From: Mytilisepta virgata
Taxonomy: Eukaryota > Mollusca > Bivalvia > Mytilida > Mytilidae
Direction: 5' to 3'
Assembly: GCA_028015205.1 (NCBI GenBank)
Contig: CM051519.1
Coordinates: 80,931,539 to 80,995,538 of the forward strand
Length of the DNA: 64,000 nucleotides
Part shown: positions 10,851-22,463 of the stretch, piece by piece
Numbering within the stretch: the stretch's first letter is position 1
How the letters are laid out: each line of letters opens with the position of its first letter
Notes under the pieces: generated by a model
What the model was told of the DNA's origin: nothing
What the model saw: only the letters and a program-made list of their open reading frames with translations
Databases searched by the model: none
Program-made: the position numbers and the translations under genes

Positions 10851-13779
10851 TAATTCATCACCTCATAGATTCATAAAAGCATTAGGTTGTTAAAACTGTC
10901 AATTCATACTGTGTCATGGCTTACCAAAAGTAAACAAAAGGAAATAGATTGATTTGAACAACCTTGTAAAGGCACCAGACAAAATAATTACATGTACTTA
11001 AATGAAAGGGTTTTTAAAGCAGTCCCTTTACAGTAATTTATGCTGACAGTGCAACAATGATTTTCAATAAGAATTTTCTTTTATGTTATGGAGGCTATCG
11101 TTATATGAAAAAAATATATTCTTCTTTAAATATTTGAACACAAAATGTTAATGTGAAACTATGATTGTTATTTCAGTTTAACATCCGTAACAATTTATCT
11201 TGCATTTTATTTTCAGTCCAAAGGGAAAGGTTGGATACCAGTATAAGGTATTTATTTTCAGACCAAAGAGGTAGGTTGGATATAAAGTAATTCAAGTATT
11301 ATTTCTTCGTTTGAAAATTGACGTCAAAGTTTTCATATTACGAATATTATATTGTTACAGATTCTACTTTAGTCGCTATGATTCTCAATGAATATTTACA
11401 TAACAGAGTCTTGTGACGGTTATATGCGAAACAAGACCCTAATACTATGTAACTAATATGAAACAGGTGTGACCTGGAAAGCGAGCGAAGCGTAAGTTTT
11501 TTTACGTTTGATTTGTCGGTGTTTAGTGAAACCTTCGTAATGGCGGGAAAATGTGACACTTGCGCCCGCATCTTTTTTTCTTGCCAAAGTTTGATATATC
11601 AAATTTGATTCCAGGTGGATTCTTTCGTATTTATTTTTAATTTCATGACAATTAATGTTTATTTCTAAATATTTTATTGACTTAAAACTTAAAAAAAAAA
11701 AATAATAAAGAATGTTCGAAATCACGCGTTTTCTCACAGGAAGTAGTTAGATTTTGAAAGCCGCCATCTTGCAGAAAAAAAATATAAGGATGAAACTAGG
11801 ACAACGATATCCAAATCTGAAATCCTATACACTATAGAGCGAGCTTCGCTCGCATATTAAAGGCAATAAAGTATGATTAACAACAAGTTAAATTATCTAA
11901 CTTCTTGCGACAAAGGGAAATGTCGTTGTAGAAAAATTTATAGAAGGATTTTTAAAACCGAGACATGATACACACAACAGAAGTACTATAGGTAGGGGAT
12001 GGATGTCATATACTTTACCAAACTGACAGGGAAAGTTAATAATTTTGTTAAATTAATATGAGGCAGGTTTTACCTGATGAGCTCCCTCGGTTTTTTAAGA
12101 AGGGTATATCAGTAAATGTGTATCCATAATTACTATGAAAAATTATTTAACAAAATATCTTAACAAAGGCTTTGAACGGATCCAGGGGCGAAAATGCTTA
12201 CGTTGGGGCGAACGGACCCACATTCGTGTGTTAGCGCAAGACCGGAAGTTGGTTTCAACTTCCGATTGAATAAAAAATCTAAGTATGCATCAAATCGACA
12301 CTTCTAACATAATAGCTCCCTTCGGGACCTTATTATTGCGACGTGCAGAAATGTTATAATACTTCTCACTTGCTCATGCTCTTAAAATGAAGCCTTGGGT
12401 CTCACCTTTCAAACAAATTCATTGTACTCCAAATAAAAGATTGTCACGATAAAATGTAAATGACAAGGGTTATTTCGTAATTTGTCACATTTTGTTGTTG
12501 GTTTAATATTGATGCTTAAGACCAGATAACGGATAATTAAGAAAAAATACAAAATTTAAAACACATATTCGAGTATGCCTTCTTCAAATTTCTTCATTTG
12601 AAGATCGCCCCTCCCCCCCCCCCCACCATTTCTAAATTATAAAATTATTTATTTGCTAAATACACACATAGGAGGGTCAATCAAATACAAAATTGCCACG
12701 TGGGTAATGGACAATTTCTTGTGTGTTAAAAAACACACATAGTACAGCGAAAACAATAAAACACGGAGTGAGCCGAGGTTTGCCGATTTGATACACACGA
12801 ACAGCACGATTTTCGGTTCCACTTCTATTCACGTAGGCTGTTCTTGTGGTCCGTTTCTCCTGGAAACTGGTAAATCTTTAATATTATTACAATGAAATAA
12901 CCTGTGGACTGAATACACTAAAACAAATCAATAGTAATCAATATTTACCAGATAATACACATCACAACAAAAAATCTTGTTCCACGCTGGTCAGATATTC
13001 AATATAATTGATCATAATTAAAGGTAGGTTTTTGTCACTAAATATTTTTTATGCCCTGTCAAACTCAACAGCACACATTTCCTTTAATGGTACATTAAGT
13101 TTTTAATACGATCTATGGTCATTAATAGATTTTGCATAAAAGTGCGTGCGCGTATCCAGGATTTTACATTCGGGGAGAGGAAGGGCAATTATAGTATGAT
13201 TTTTACTATAGACAGACTTCTTAACACCCCCACTGAATCCGCCCCATGGGCATCAAATGTTAGACGTTTGATGTTTTTGCTGTTATATGGAGAGACATTT
13301 CACCAAAATTAAAAATATGTATTTTAAGGTTTGACTACAGATCCAGTGATTAACATCAGCATGATCAAAAATACAACGTTTGGAGGTAGGTTTTTCTACG
13401 TGTATTGCTTTGTATATATTCAGAAATCTGATTTAATTAAAAAAAACTTCTTGAATTCGGCACAATGATGGGAAAAAATTAAAATTTTCTTTCGTGCTGT
13501 GTAGTACATGCGAGCTATTCAGACTCGTAGGATCCTTTAGTTGTCCACTATAGTTGATTGATGTAACAATCACCCTAGTTCTTTACATTCTACTAAATTG
13601 AAGTTATTAGCAAGAGGAGATCGAGGATGAGGTGTGCCCCTTCACGAGTATGGATTTTAAAAGAAAATATTGGGGGTCTCTACATTCTTGTGTTTATGGC
13701 TGGCAACATGATGCATTTAAACCTTAATTTTGAATATAGTTATAATGAGTAAGTTATAATGACCGTTACAGTGTTCCAA
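10851..13779. other. No gene seen; AT-rich with scattered repeat fragments
   Basis: A local direct duplication occurs at about 11210-11285 (TTTTCAG-CCAAAG-GGTTGGATA twice). GCGAGCGAAGCG near 11480 and GAGCGAGCTTCGCTCGC near 11840 are GC-rich words typical of dispersed repeats in this window. A C-rich run lies near 12605-12624. No exon is supported. Confidence 0.4.
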
Positions 13780-14090
13780 TATCTAAGATGATGTTGGACT
13801 TTTTCCCACTGTAACATTTCATGTGCTTCCACCGATTTGTGACTTCCACCGGATTGACTTTGTTAAACTTCACGACGGGTGCCGTATACGGAGCAGGAAC
13901 TGCTTACCCTTCCGGAGCACCTTGGTTCACTCCTGGTTGTTATAGTTCGTGTTGTTCATTGTTTTTTAGTTTTCAGTGTTTATGTGGTTGTTCATTTGTG
14001 TTCCGGATTTGTTGTCCAATGGATTACGTTTTTTTTTATTTGCTCCTTAGGTCTATTTGATCTCCTTACTCATTTTGTTTTTAATATATA
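13780..14090 (+). repeat. Dispersed repeat family with the 'GAVYGAGTAYPSGAP' phrase, plus-strand copy
   Basis: Shares long near-identical DNA with the minus-strand copy at 54980-55345, starting at 'gttccaatatctaagatgatg' and running past 'ccgtatacggagcaggaactg'. Both copies can be read as LLNFTTGAVYGAGTAYPSG, and more decayed copies lie at 31175-31520 and 49300-49470. The open frame ends soon after and the flank is T-rich, so this is best treated as a fragment of a retroelement, not a host gene. Confidence 0.65.
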
Positions 14091-15139
14091 GTTTCAGTAA
14101 TATAACTGACATCATGCACCTGAGGAGACAGCTAGTTTACAACATTCAATAAGATAGACGCATTGTAAGTTTTTTTAAGAAAGAAGATACACATCCGAAG
14201 GCAAATGATTTTTGTGTATAATCGATATTTGATGAAAAAATTACGAAACTAAGTGCATTCACAAAAATTTACCTGATGACTTCTCATTTGGTATTTACAT
14301 GTGCATTGTAAGGAAATTCTGATGACCGACATTATTGCTGTGATCTAAATAACATTTAGAAAGATTTGATATGAAAAAAAACCCATATCTGCTTTCATTT
14401 GTATTGTGCATTGTTTACCCTATAAATTGTTTAAAATTGTATTACATTTCTCCTAAACTCGAACAAAATGCTGGTCTTTTTAAAAGATTTTAAATATTTT
14501 TTTTGTATACATAGGTATTTTTATACTACATTAAATACAAAAGTTTTAAATTATTTAAACTTCATCATTTTTTTCCAAATAAGAGATCGTTTGTTTGAAT
14601 GATTTCAGTAATATTTAACCTAATTTAGTTCTTTAATAATTACACATTGTTGTTATAAGACTTAATTTCCCACTGGAAATCAACAAACTTTTAAATTACA
14701 CCATTTGCAAAAGTTCTGAATGTTGTCCTCACAAATCAGGGATATTGTACATGACATATACACATACTTATTGGGTATTTATTGGACACCAGAATTTATC
14801 GTCATAAAAGTTTTAACATTATCTTACAAAATGTACTTCTAGAGTCTGTGTAAATACCAGGTTGTAAATTAAGGTGTTAAATAAATGTTTAAACTAAATA
14901 GTTTTGACATGTAAATCGGTGACCAAGCAATCCAATCATATGTATTATACTATAAAAACATATGTTATTATGTGGATACTTATATAGGAAGAATGCAAAA
15001 AAACTGTAAGTAGCAAATGTATTGCATACTAAAATTTAAGGGTAAGGGATATACTACAAGGATTAAATATTGCAAGGAAATGATCTTGATGGATCCTGCA
15101 ACATTTTTTGGCACATCAATGAGCCAGGCTGATTAGCTA
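14091..15139. other. No gene seen
   Basis: Strongly AT-rich sequence with many stops in all frames and no recognisable repeat. Confidence 0.45.
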
Positions 15140-16918
15140 TTTTTAGCTCACCAGACGCAAAGGGTCACGTGAGCTGTTCTCGTCACTTGGCGTTCGTCGT
15201 CTGTTAACTTTTACAAAAATCTCCTCTGAAACTAGTGGGCCAAATTGAACCAAACTTGGCCATAAGCACCATTAGGGTATCTAGTTTAAAAAATGTTTCT
15301 GATGACCCCGCCTGCCAACCAACATGGCCGACATGGCTAAAAATAGAACATAGGGGTAAACTGCAGTTTTTGTCTTATATCTCAAAATCTAGAGCAATTA
15401 GAGTAAAACTGATATGCGGTAAAAATGTTCATCAGGTCAAGATCTACCTGTCATGAAATTTTCAGACGAATCTGTCAACCCTTTGTTGGGTTATTGCCCC
15501 TGAATGGTTAATTTTAAGGAAATTTTGCAGTTTTAGGTTATTATCTTGAATATTATTATAGTTGAATAAACTGACAACAAAAATGTTCAACAAAGTAAGA
15601 TCTACAAATAAGTCAATATGACCAAAATCGTTAATTGACCCCTTATAGGGGTTTTTGCCCTATAAAGACGGCATCCAGCATAAACTTTTCTTTAAAGATC
15701 TTCTCCTCTGAAACCACTGGGTCAATTTGGTCCAAACTTTGGTGGAATGGACCTTGGGTGGCCCCCTTCCAAAAGTATATACGGCATCCTCGACTACCAA
15801 CGGATATGGCTGCTGAGACTAAAAAAAGAAAAAAGGGGGATGAATTTTTAAAATCTTCTTATATGAAACTACATGGTCAATTAGAACCGAACTTGGCAGC
15901 AATGGTCCTGGGGAGGTCCCCTTTCAGAAATTTGTCCGATAACCAGACTGTTAACCAAGATGGCTACCACAGCCAAACTAGTTTTAACAATAGGACCCCT
16001 TATGGGAAAATTCATTTAAAAATCTTCTTGTCTGAAACCACTGAGCGAAATGGAACTAAACTTGGCACCAATGGTCCTTACGTGGTCTACTTTCGGAAAT
16101 ATGTCCGATAACCGGGACTGTCAACCAAGATGGCCGCCACAGCCAAACTTAGTTTAACATGGGACCCTATGGGAAAAATCATTTAAAACCTTCTTGTCTG
16201 CAAATCCTGAGCCAATTGGAATTAAACTTGGCAGCAATGGTCCTTAGATGGCCCTCTTTTATAAATATGTCTAATGACCCGGACTGTCAACCAAGGTGGC
16301 CGCCACAGCAAAACGTAGTTTAACATAGGAACCTGTTGGAAAATTCATTTAGAAATCTTCTTCTCCGAAAACACTAAGCCAATAGGAACTAAACTTGGCA
16401 GCAATAGTCCTTACATGGTCCTCTTTTGGAATTTTGTCCGATGACTCGGACTGTCAACCAAGATGGCCGCCACAGCCGAAATTAATTTATCATAGGATCC
16501 TATGTCTGAAAACCACTGAGCCAATTGGAATCAGGCTTGACAGAAATTGTCCTTAGATGAACCTTTTTCAGAATTGCGTCTGATGACCTAGAATGTCAAC
16601 CAAGATGGCTGCAAAAGCTGAACTTAATTTAACATAGGACTCAACTCGAAAATTCATTTAAAAATCTTCTTGTCTGAAACCATAGGGGCAATTGAAACCA
16701 GACTCGGCAGTAATTGTTCTTAAATGGTCCTCTTTGAGAATTGTCCAATGACCTGGACTGTTAACAAAGATAAGTGCCACAGCCGAACTTAGTTTAACAT
16801 AGGACTCTATGGGAAAAAACAGCGAAATTGACTGTTACACTTAGATTCTTAGTCATGCCTGAGGTGGACATGTAAAATTCAGGTGAGCGATACATGCTCT
16901 TTTTTGAGCCTCTGGTTT
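15140..16918 (+). repeat. Composite repeat with ~165-bp tandem units, copy A
   Basis: Begins TTTTTAGCTCACC and ends CAGGTGAGCGATAC plus GAGCCTC, so the two ends carry inverted GCTCACC/GGTGAGC. The head has GTCACGTGAGCTGTTCTCGTC and TTGGCGT. The body repeats units of about 165 bases with marker phrases 'caaccaagatggccgcc', 'agtttaacataggacc', 'aaaatcttcttgtctgaaac' and 'tggcagcaatggtccttag'. About six units are visible with markers near 15954, 16123, 16289, 16457, 16595 and 16759. The longest open frame (15635-16111) runs through repeat units and is not a gene. Confidence 0.85.
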
Positions 16919-19174
16919 CATTTTTTCATTAATTTTTTTTGGCTTGCAAACCATTTTTACCAAATCTTCGATCCTGCTTTTTTCTCACAAAGGCTTAGCG
17001 AATGCCTTTTTCGATATTTCTTTCTTTTTCTTTCCTTACCCCTGTCCATAAAAATCGAATGGTGGATCCCTTATACTTAATGATATTTCAATCAATTTTC
17101 AACATACTGACTTGTAAATGTGAGGTATTTTCAGACTCGTCGGTTATGTATCTCCTGTTTGCCTAATCCATTGTCAGCTTTTCACCTGTATTCACAAAAA
17201 TGAAAAATGTAAAAGGAACATCGAAATGTCATTATACAGATTTAAACATCGGAAAAAGCTCGCATCACAACATTTCACGGTTTTCTGTCAAAGAAAGTGG
17301 GTATACAATAGTAAGCAATGGCTTACATACCATATTTAAATAATGCTTATAAAAACACATGAAGGTACTCGGTAAATTTTATTTTAGATATTTTTTGCAG
17401 GTCACTTATTTAGACAAATTTTTTGGGGTGTTTTTTGCGTTAAATTTTTTTTCTGGGGACGAGCCTATGTACAGATGATAATGGGGAGTACTCCCCCACC
17501 TTCTGTGATAATACCCGGGATTAGTCACGAAACAAGAACAGAACATACACCTTAGGTCCTTCAATCGTACGTCTCATACAGAAGTTGGCGAGGTTCAACA
17601 GTTACACTTTTTAAAAATATTCAACTCTAAACAGAGATTAGCAGTAAAACAATAAAAAGTTTATGATTAAAATATGAAGTTAATTACATAATTTCTGTAT
17701 AGAGAAACAAAAGACTTTTACAGGTATACTCGTAAACTGACCCCTAGCTTAGAATACGGAAGAGTGATAATAATAGAACTTCCCCCTAGACTAGAATATA
17801 GGCTTTCGGGCTTAACTTACCATAATGTTTGGGTTTTTTAACATTTAAAACATTGATCTAGCCATATATGTTAGGAGTGACAGAGCCCCAGATAATGTTT
17901 TGGTATCAGGATGTACATACTTCCAGGTTTTTAAGACAGACGAGTATTTAACCTCCAAACCGCAGAATCAAAGGGGTAAAATGAAAATCAAGAGTTAAAT
18001 TGAATTATAAGTATTTAGTCATATTGACTCCTTTTTTCACCCAAATAATTTTTTTCCGTACCATTTCCTGCCAATTCCGACTTCTGAAAACATGTTATAT
18101 TTTGGATACTGTTCAAGGGCAGACACAAGCACATTCTTGAAAGAATAACTTTCATGCCTTGACATATGAAAATATCTAAGCATTAACGCTCTTTTTTTCC
18201 TAAACCTGGGCGTAATTGTTTCAGACTAAGCATAACTTTGACGACCAGAAAATATTTCTCATGCGTATCTGCCATTTTTAAATCATAAATGACGCTGATA
18301 CGCACATTATCTGGGGCTCTGGTCATTGAGTGACTATACTATTTTCCCGTTCTGACAGGTTTAAAAGAATGGCGTTGCAATTTTGATTAATTTCATAGGC
18401 ACATACTACGTACAATTTAGTGATAATTTTAACATAAATTTATTTGAAAAGTGAAAGCAGCACGCCATAGTAGAATAATACAATTATTACATGAACCTGC
18501 TTACGTGATTTCCATCCAAAAAAGAGAATAACCAGTAGGGTCCACAACCTGAAGCATTGACTTGTTCAATTATGTTCCGAAAGCCGTTTACTTAAAAAAA
18601 AAATGTCAGCTCAAAAGATTTGACACTCTATATCTTCTTTAAGAAGATTAGAATAGTAGGTTAAATATTGAACCTAAAGAGGATGGATTTCTTAAATCCC
18701 CTTGACAAACAACAATATCCTGGATTGTAAGGTCTTTATAGCCTAAAATCAGTTTTAATTTACTTATTTTACATCAACTCTGGGTAATGGTAAGTAATGC
18801 ACGTCTATTATGTTTATGAAATTATGAAATTATTACTTGAAAGAACATGAGACAATTGTTTTTGCTATTCCTGACGGGGTAAATTATTAAAACATGTTGC
18901 TATCAATGACTTAAAATTAAATGGACTAGGATCTGTAAGGAGAGGAACGAACACATTTGCTGACAGCAAAACTGTTATTTTTTTTATCGATGTTAATACT
19001 GTTTATAGAACAAAACTATCGTCAAAGTTTGAAATACAACAGAAAAAATTCACTCCGACTTCAAAGTCCACAAAGTGTGTCAGTAACAACTGAAGAGTAG
19101 ATAACCAGAAACGTAAGAATATCAATCAAATAGTATTAATATTTTTCCATGACATTTAATCAGTTTGTTCGTTT
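16919..19174. other. No gene seen
   Basis: AT-rich intergenic DNA. The phrase 'cagagccccagataatg' at 17883 reappears inverted as 'cattatctggggctctg' near 18305, suggesting the ends of a ~440-bp inverted-repeat element between them. Otherwise I see no structure. Confidence 0.4.
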
Positions 19175-19500
19175 TGCTTCAGACCGTCTCTTTGTAGCGT
19201 GCTCGCCTCGTGTGCGAAAGGTCGCGGGTTCGATCCTCGACCATGTCAAACTAGAGACTTTATAAATGGTGTTTGCTGCTTCTCCATAAAGCACGCACCA
19301 TCTAGGAGTAAGAGTAAAGGGATGGTCAGCTCGGGAGTCCGTATAATGTGTCGGGGTGGGGCGATATGTCTTCCTGCGGACTGTAACCTCTTATCACGTT
19401 AAAAATCCGGCTCTGTATGTCGGCTATAGTACAAAGCAGGGTTCATATTCATATCGTATCAACATGTTCTCGTCCTGATATCTGTACTACTAAAATAACG
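19175..19500 (+). repeat. tRNA-derived SINE
   Basis: The head contains TTGTAGCGTGCTCGCCTCGTG (A-box region) and, 40 bases on, CGCGGGTTCGATCCTCG, a very good RNA polymerase III B box. This is followed by an unrelated body with 'gggatggtcagctcgggagtc' and 'gatatgtcttcctgcggact'. This is the standard SINE layout. Target-site duplications were not placed. The frame at 19199-19402 is incidental. Confidence 0.65.
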
Positions 19501-19724
19501 AACTCCAATTTGTTAGCCAGCATGGCGTAAAAACGATGAATCAAAGAATTCAACTTTATATATAACTAATATAAGATAAAGGTGTTGATTAAAAATTACA
19601 CCGTTCCAGGCCCTTTTGTTTTCCACATAATCAATATCACCAATAATTAACAAGTTCCGGGTCGAATCCGATACTGGTACCAATAGTATATGGCACATGT
19701 AGTTTCCGGTTGCAACATACAAAA

Positions 19725-20015
19725 CGTTCGTCAACCGTTCGAAGCAAGGAAAAACTTTTTAGTAAAGTAAGAAAACTCAGTTGAATTGAAAAGTAATGCT
19801 TACAGTGTAGGGTTGCACTGATGACCAACACACACACTCCCGTTTTAGCTAAAAGGGCTTGAAAATTTAGAGACCAAATCCGTCAACCGTTCGAAGCTAG
19901 GAAAAACTTAAGAAACCAACTCAGTTGAACTGAAAAGTAATGCTTACAGTGTAGGGTTGCACTGATGGTCCCGTGTTTCAGCTAAAATGGCATGAAAAAT
20001 TCAGACACCGAATCT
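19725..20015. repeat. Tandem duplication of ~150 bp
   Basis: Two adjacent copies share 'ccgttcgaagc-aggaaaaactt', 'actcagttgaa-tgaaaagtaatgcttacag' and 'tgtagggttgcactgatg'. The second copy starts near 19884. Divergence is modest. Confidence 0.75.
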
Positions 20016-20154
20016 TAAACGGATTATCGTCAGATGACCTGTTTTCGATCGTCACTTATTTTCGACCTACCTTTGTTTCATCCATTTCGATTGCATATCT
20101 GTAGGTAATGATATGTGTTGCGCTTTCTATAAATTAACATGCTGTTGGCGTGGC

Positions 20155-20455
20155 CAACAGGGGCGTTTCCAGGATATTTGAAAGGGGGGGCGTAAAATAA
20201 AACTGTGGCCGAGCGGAGCGAGGCGAAAAAATTTTTGGACCTTTTTTTTGCTAAAAAACATAAAATAATTGTGAAATGCACTAATGTAACGGTTCCTGAC
20301 TTGGAGCATGTATATTTTAGAGTATGTGTTTAATTAATGAATATGATAAATTGCCATATTCAATACAATATAAGCAGATTACGATAGTTTTTTTTTTTTA
20401 AAGGGGGGGGGGGTACGCCCATTACGCCATCACCTGGACCCGCCCCTGGACAATG
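20155..20455 (+). repeat. Dispersed repeat with GCCGAGCGGAGCGAGGC core
   Basis: The phrases 'ggggcgtttccaggat', 'gggggcgtaaaat' and GGCCGAGCGGAGCGAGGC recur at 36745-36930 ('ggaggatccaggattt', 'gtgggcgtaaaat', CGCCGAGCGGAGCAAGGC). It ends with a G run and 'gtacgcccattacgcc'. I recognise the family only by self-similarity within the window. Confidence 0.55.
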
Positions 20456-20689
20456 ATGCGAGCACAGCAATAGCCCTTTCCAGAAACTCATCTCCGGTAT
20501 CACGATTCTGACTCAAAATTTGAAGCAAGTTATTTTCGTTACTTTCGTTTTCGGCGAACGAAACTTTTGTAGCACAATATGGCTGCCCCATTAAACAAAG
20601 ACTTTTCTACATAACGGAAGAGAATTTTGAACTCATCAGTTGGAACATTTCCAGCCCACGGGTATTTGTCGACTGGATTGTCAATCCCC

Positions 20690-21345
20690 TTTTTAGCTCA
20701 CCTGGCCAAAGGCCATATGAGCTTTTGTCATCACTTGGCGCCTGTCGTCAGTCCGTCTGTAAACTCTTACATGTTCATCTTCTCCTTTGAAACCCCTGGA
20801 TCTATTGAACTGAAACTTGGCTTGTAGCTTCTATGGAAAGTCCTTTACAAAATTTGCATAAATCATGATAAATGGCCGCCATGATCATTTACATGTTTGA
20901 TTGGTCCAAATTTAAATATTCTTCTGTTCTGAAACTGTAAAGCCAAATGAACTGATTTTTGGTAATTAGCATCTATGGAAGGTCCTTTACAAAGTTTGCA
21001 TAACTCATCCTGGTCCGTGAAACAAAATGGCCGCCATGAGCATTTACATGTTCTGATTGGTCCAAATTTAAATATTCTTCTGCTCTGAAACTGTAAAGCC
21101 AAATGAACTGATTTTTGGTATGGAGCATCTATGGAAGGTCCTTTACAAAGTTTGCATAACTCATCCTGGTCCGTGAAACAAAATGGCCGCCATGAGCATT
21201 TACATGTTCTTTTCATCTCAAACCGTAAAGCCAAATGAACTGATTTTTGATATGGAACATCTATGGAAGGTCCTTTACAAAATTTGGATAAATTATTCAG
21301 GTCCCTGAAACAAAATAGCTCAGCCCACTGAGCCTCTTGTTTATA
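20690..21345 (+). repeat. Composite repeat with ~155-bp tandem units, copy B
   Basis: Starts with the same TTTTTAGCTCACCTG head and TCATCACTTGGCG as copies A and C, but the internal unit is different: 'tgaaacaaaatggccgccatgagc', 'catttacatgttctgattgg', 'gtaaagccaaatgaactg' and 'ggaaggtcctttacaaa'. Markers near 20876, 21029 and 21185 give a spacing of about 155. It ends CACTGAGCCTCTTG. The minus-strand open frame 20863-21411 reads through the array and shows the same peptide three times; it is not a gene. Confidence 0.8.
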
Positions 21346-21824
21346 GACTCTAGCTTTTTCATGTGAAAACGGGAAAGGCATTGTGATAATGAAGATTGTC
21401 CATTTTCCCATCTTTTATCATAAAAATGCAGTAAATCAAAGAAAGTTCTCAAATTGAGTAATTTTACTGCTAAATTAATTTTGTTTGCTATAGCTGTTTA
21501 TGCTGTCAGATGCAATAAAGTTTCTTCTTCTCTATATTGTTTGAACTTTTCTTTAAAAAAGTAAGTTTGCAGCAGCTTGGGGTTGAGCTGATACCTCTTA
21601 AGCCATTTTTCATTTACATAATTCCTATAACAGTAGAGTTATTTTAAAAAAAAAAATATTTTTACTAATTGACATTAACAATATCAATAAATGTTTGTTA
21701 TTGTTTTTTATTTAAACCGTAATTGATTTTACAACTTCAGACGTGTATACTGTACAGGTGATAATAATTGTCAAAATATTGTAAAAAACTTTAATACTGG
21801 ATGAGATGATAGAGTCCTTTATTT

Positions 21825-22085
21825 TTTTAATTCAAAAATAACTTTTTCAAGAACTGTATAAATCCATTATAATAAATAGATTCATAATTGATTTAAAAAA
21901 AATTATGGGGACAGATCAACAGTATTTACGGGACGGAACGGGAGTCATTTTTTTTTTTTATTAAAAATTACTTATTTGAAGCACTGTATAAATCTGTTAT
22001 AATAAATTCATTATTGATTTAAAAAAAAATTGATGGGACGGATCAACATGGGGACAGATCTACCGGGACGGAAAAAATGGGGACG
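21825..22085. repeat. Tandem duplication with GGGACGGA tail
   Basis: The phrase 'actgtataaatc-attataataaat-attcat-attgatttaaaaaaa' occurs at about 21853 and again near 21984, each followed by 'ggggacagatc' or 'gggacggatc'. The copies are about 130 bp apart. Confidence 0.65.
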
Positions 22086-22463
22086 GAACGACATGAAATG
22101 CCCTGAAATACACTTACTATTTTGCATCTCTGACAATATTATCGTCAAATGAACTGTTTTCGACCATCTTCTATTTTCGACCTACGGACCTTTATTTCAT
22201 CCATTTTAATTACACATCTGTATATAAATGAAATGTGTTCCGCTTTCTGTTAATTATAACAAGAACATTCCTGCATGCTGATCTCATCTAGAAATGTTTA
22301 AAAATGCTTTCAAAGACATAATTTCAAATTTAATTGAAAGTAACTGTCACGGTCATGTTTTTTAAGGTTGTTGTTAGTAATGTAACATATATTTGCCATC
22401 TTTTTATACCTCCACCCGCAAACCGCCCATATACAACATACAGCATGTGGACAAAAGTCATTC

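Noticed and set aside
15635..16111. 158-residue plus-strand frame
   Set aside because: Lies entirely inside the ~165-bp unit array of copy A.
20863..21411. 182-residue minus-strand frame
   Set aside because: Reads through ~155-bp tandem units and shows the same peptide three times; the DNA is a dispersed repeat.
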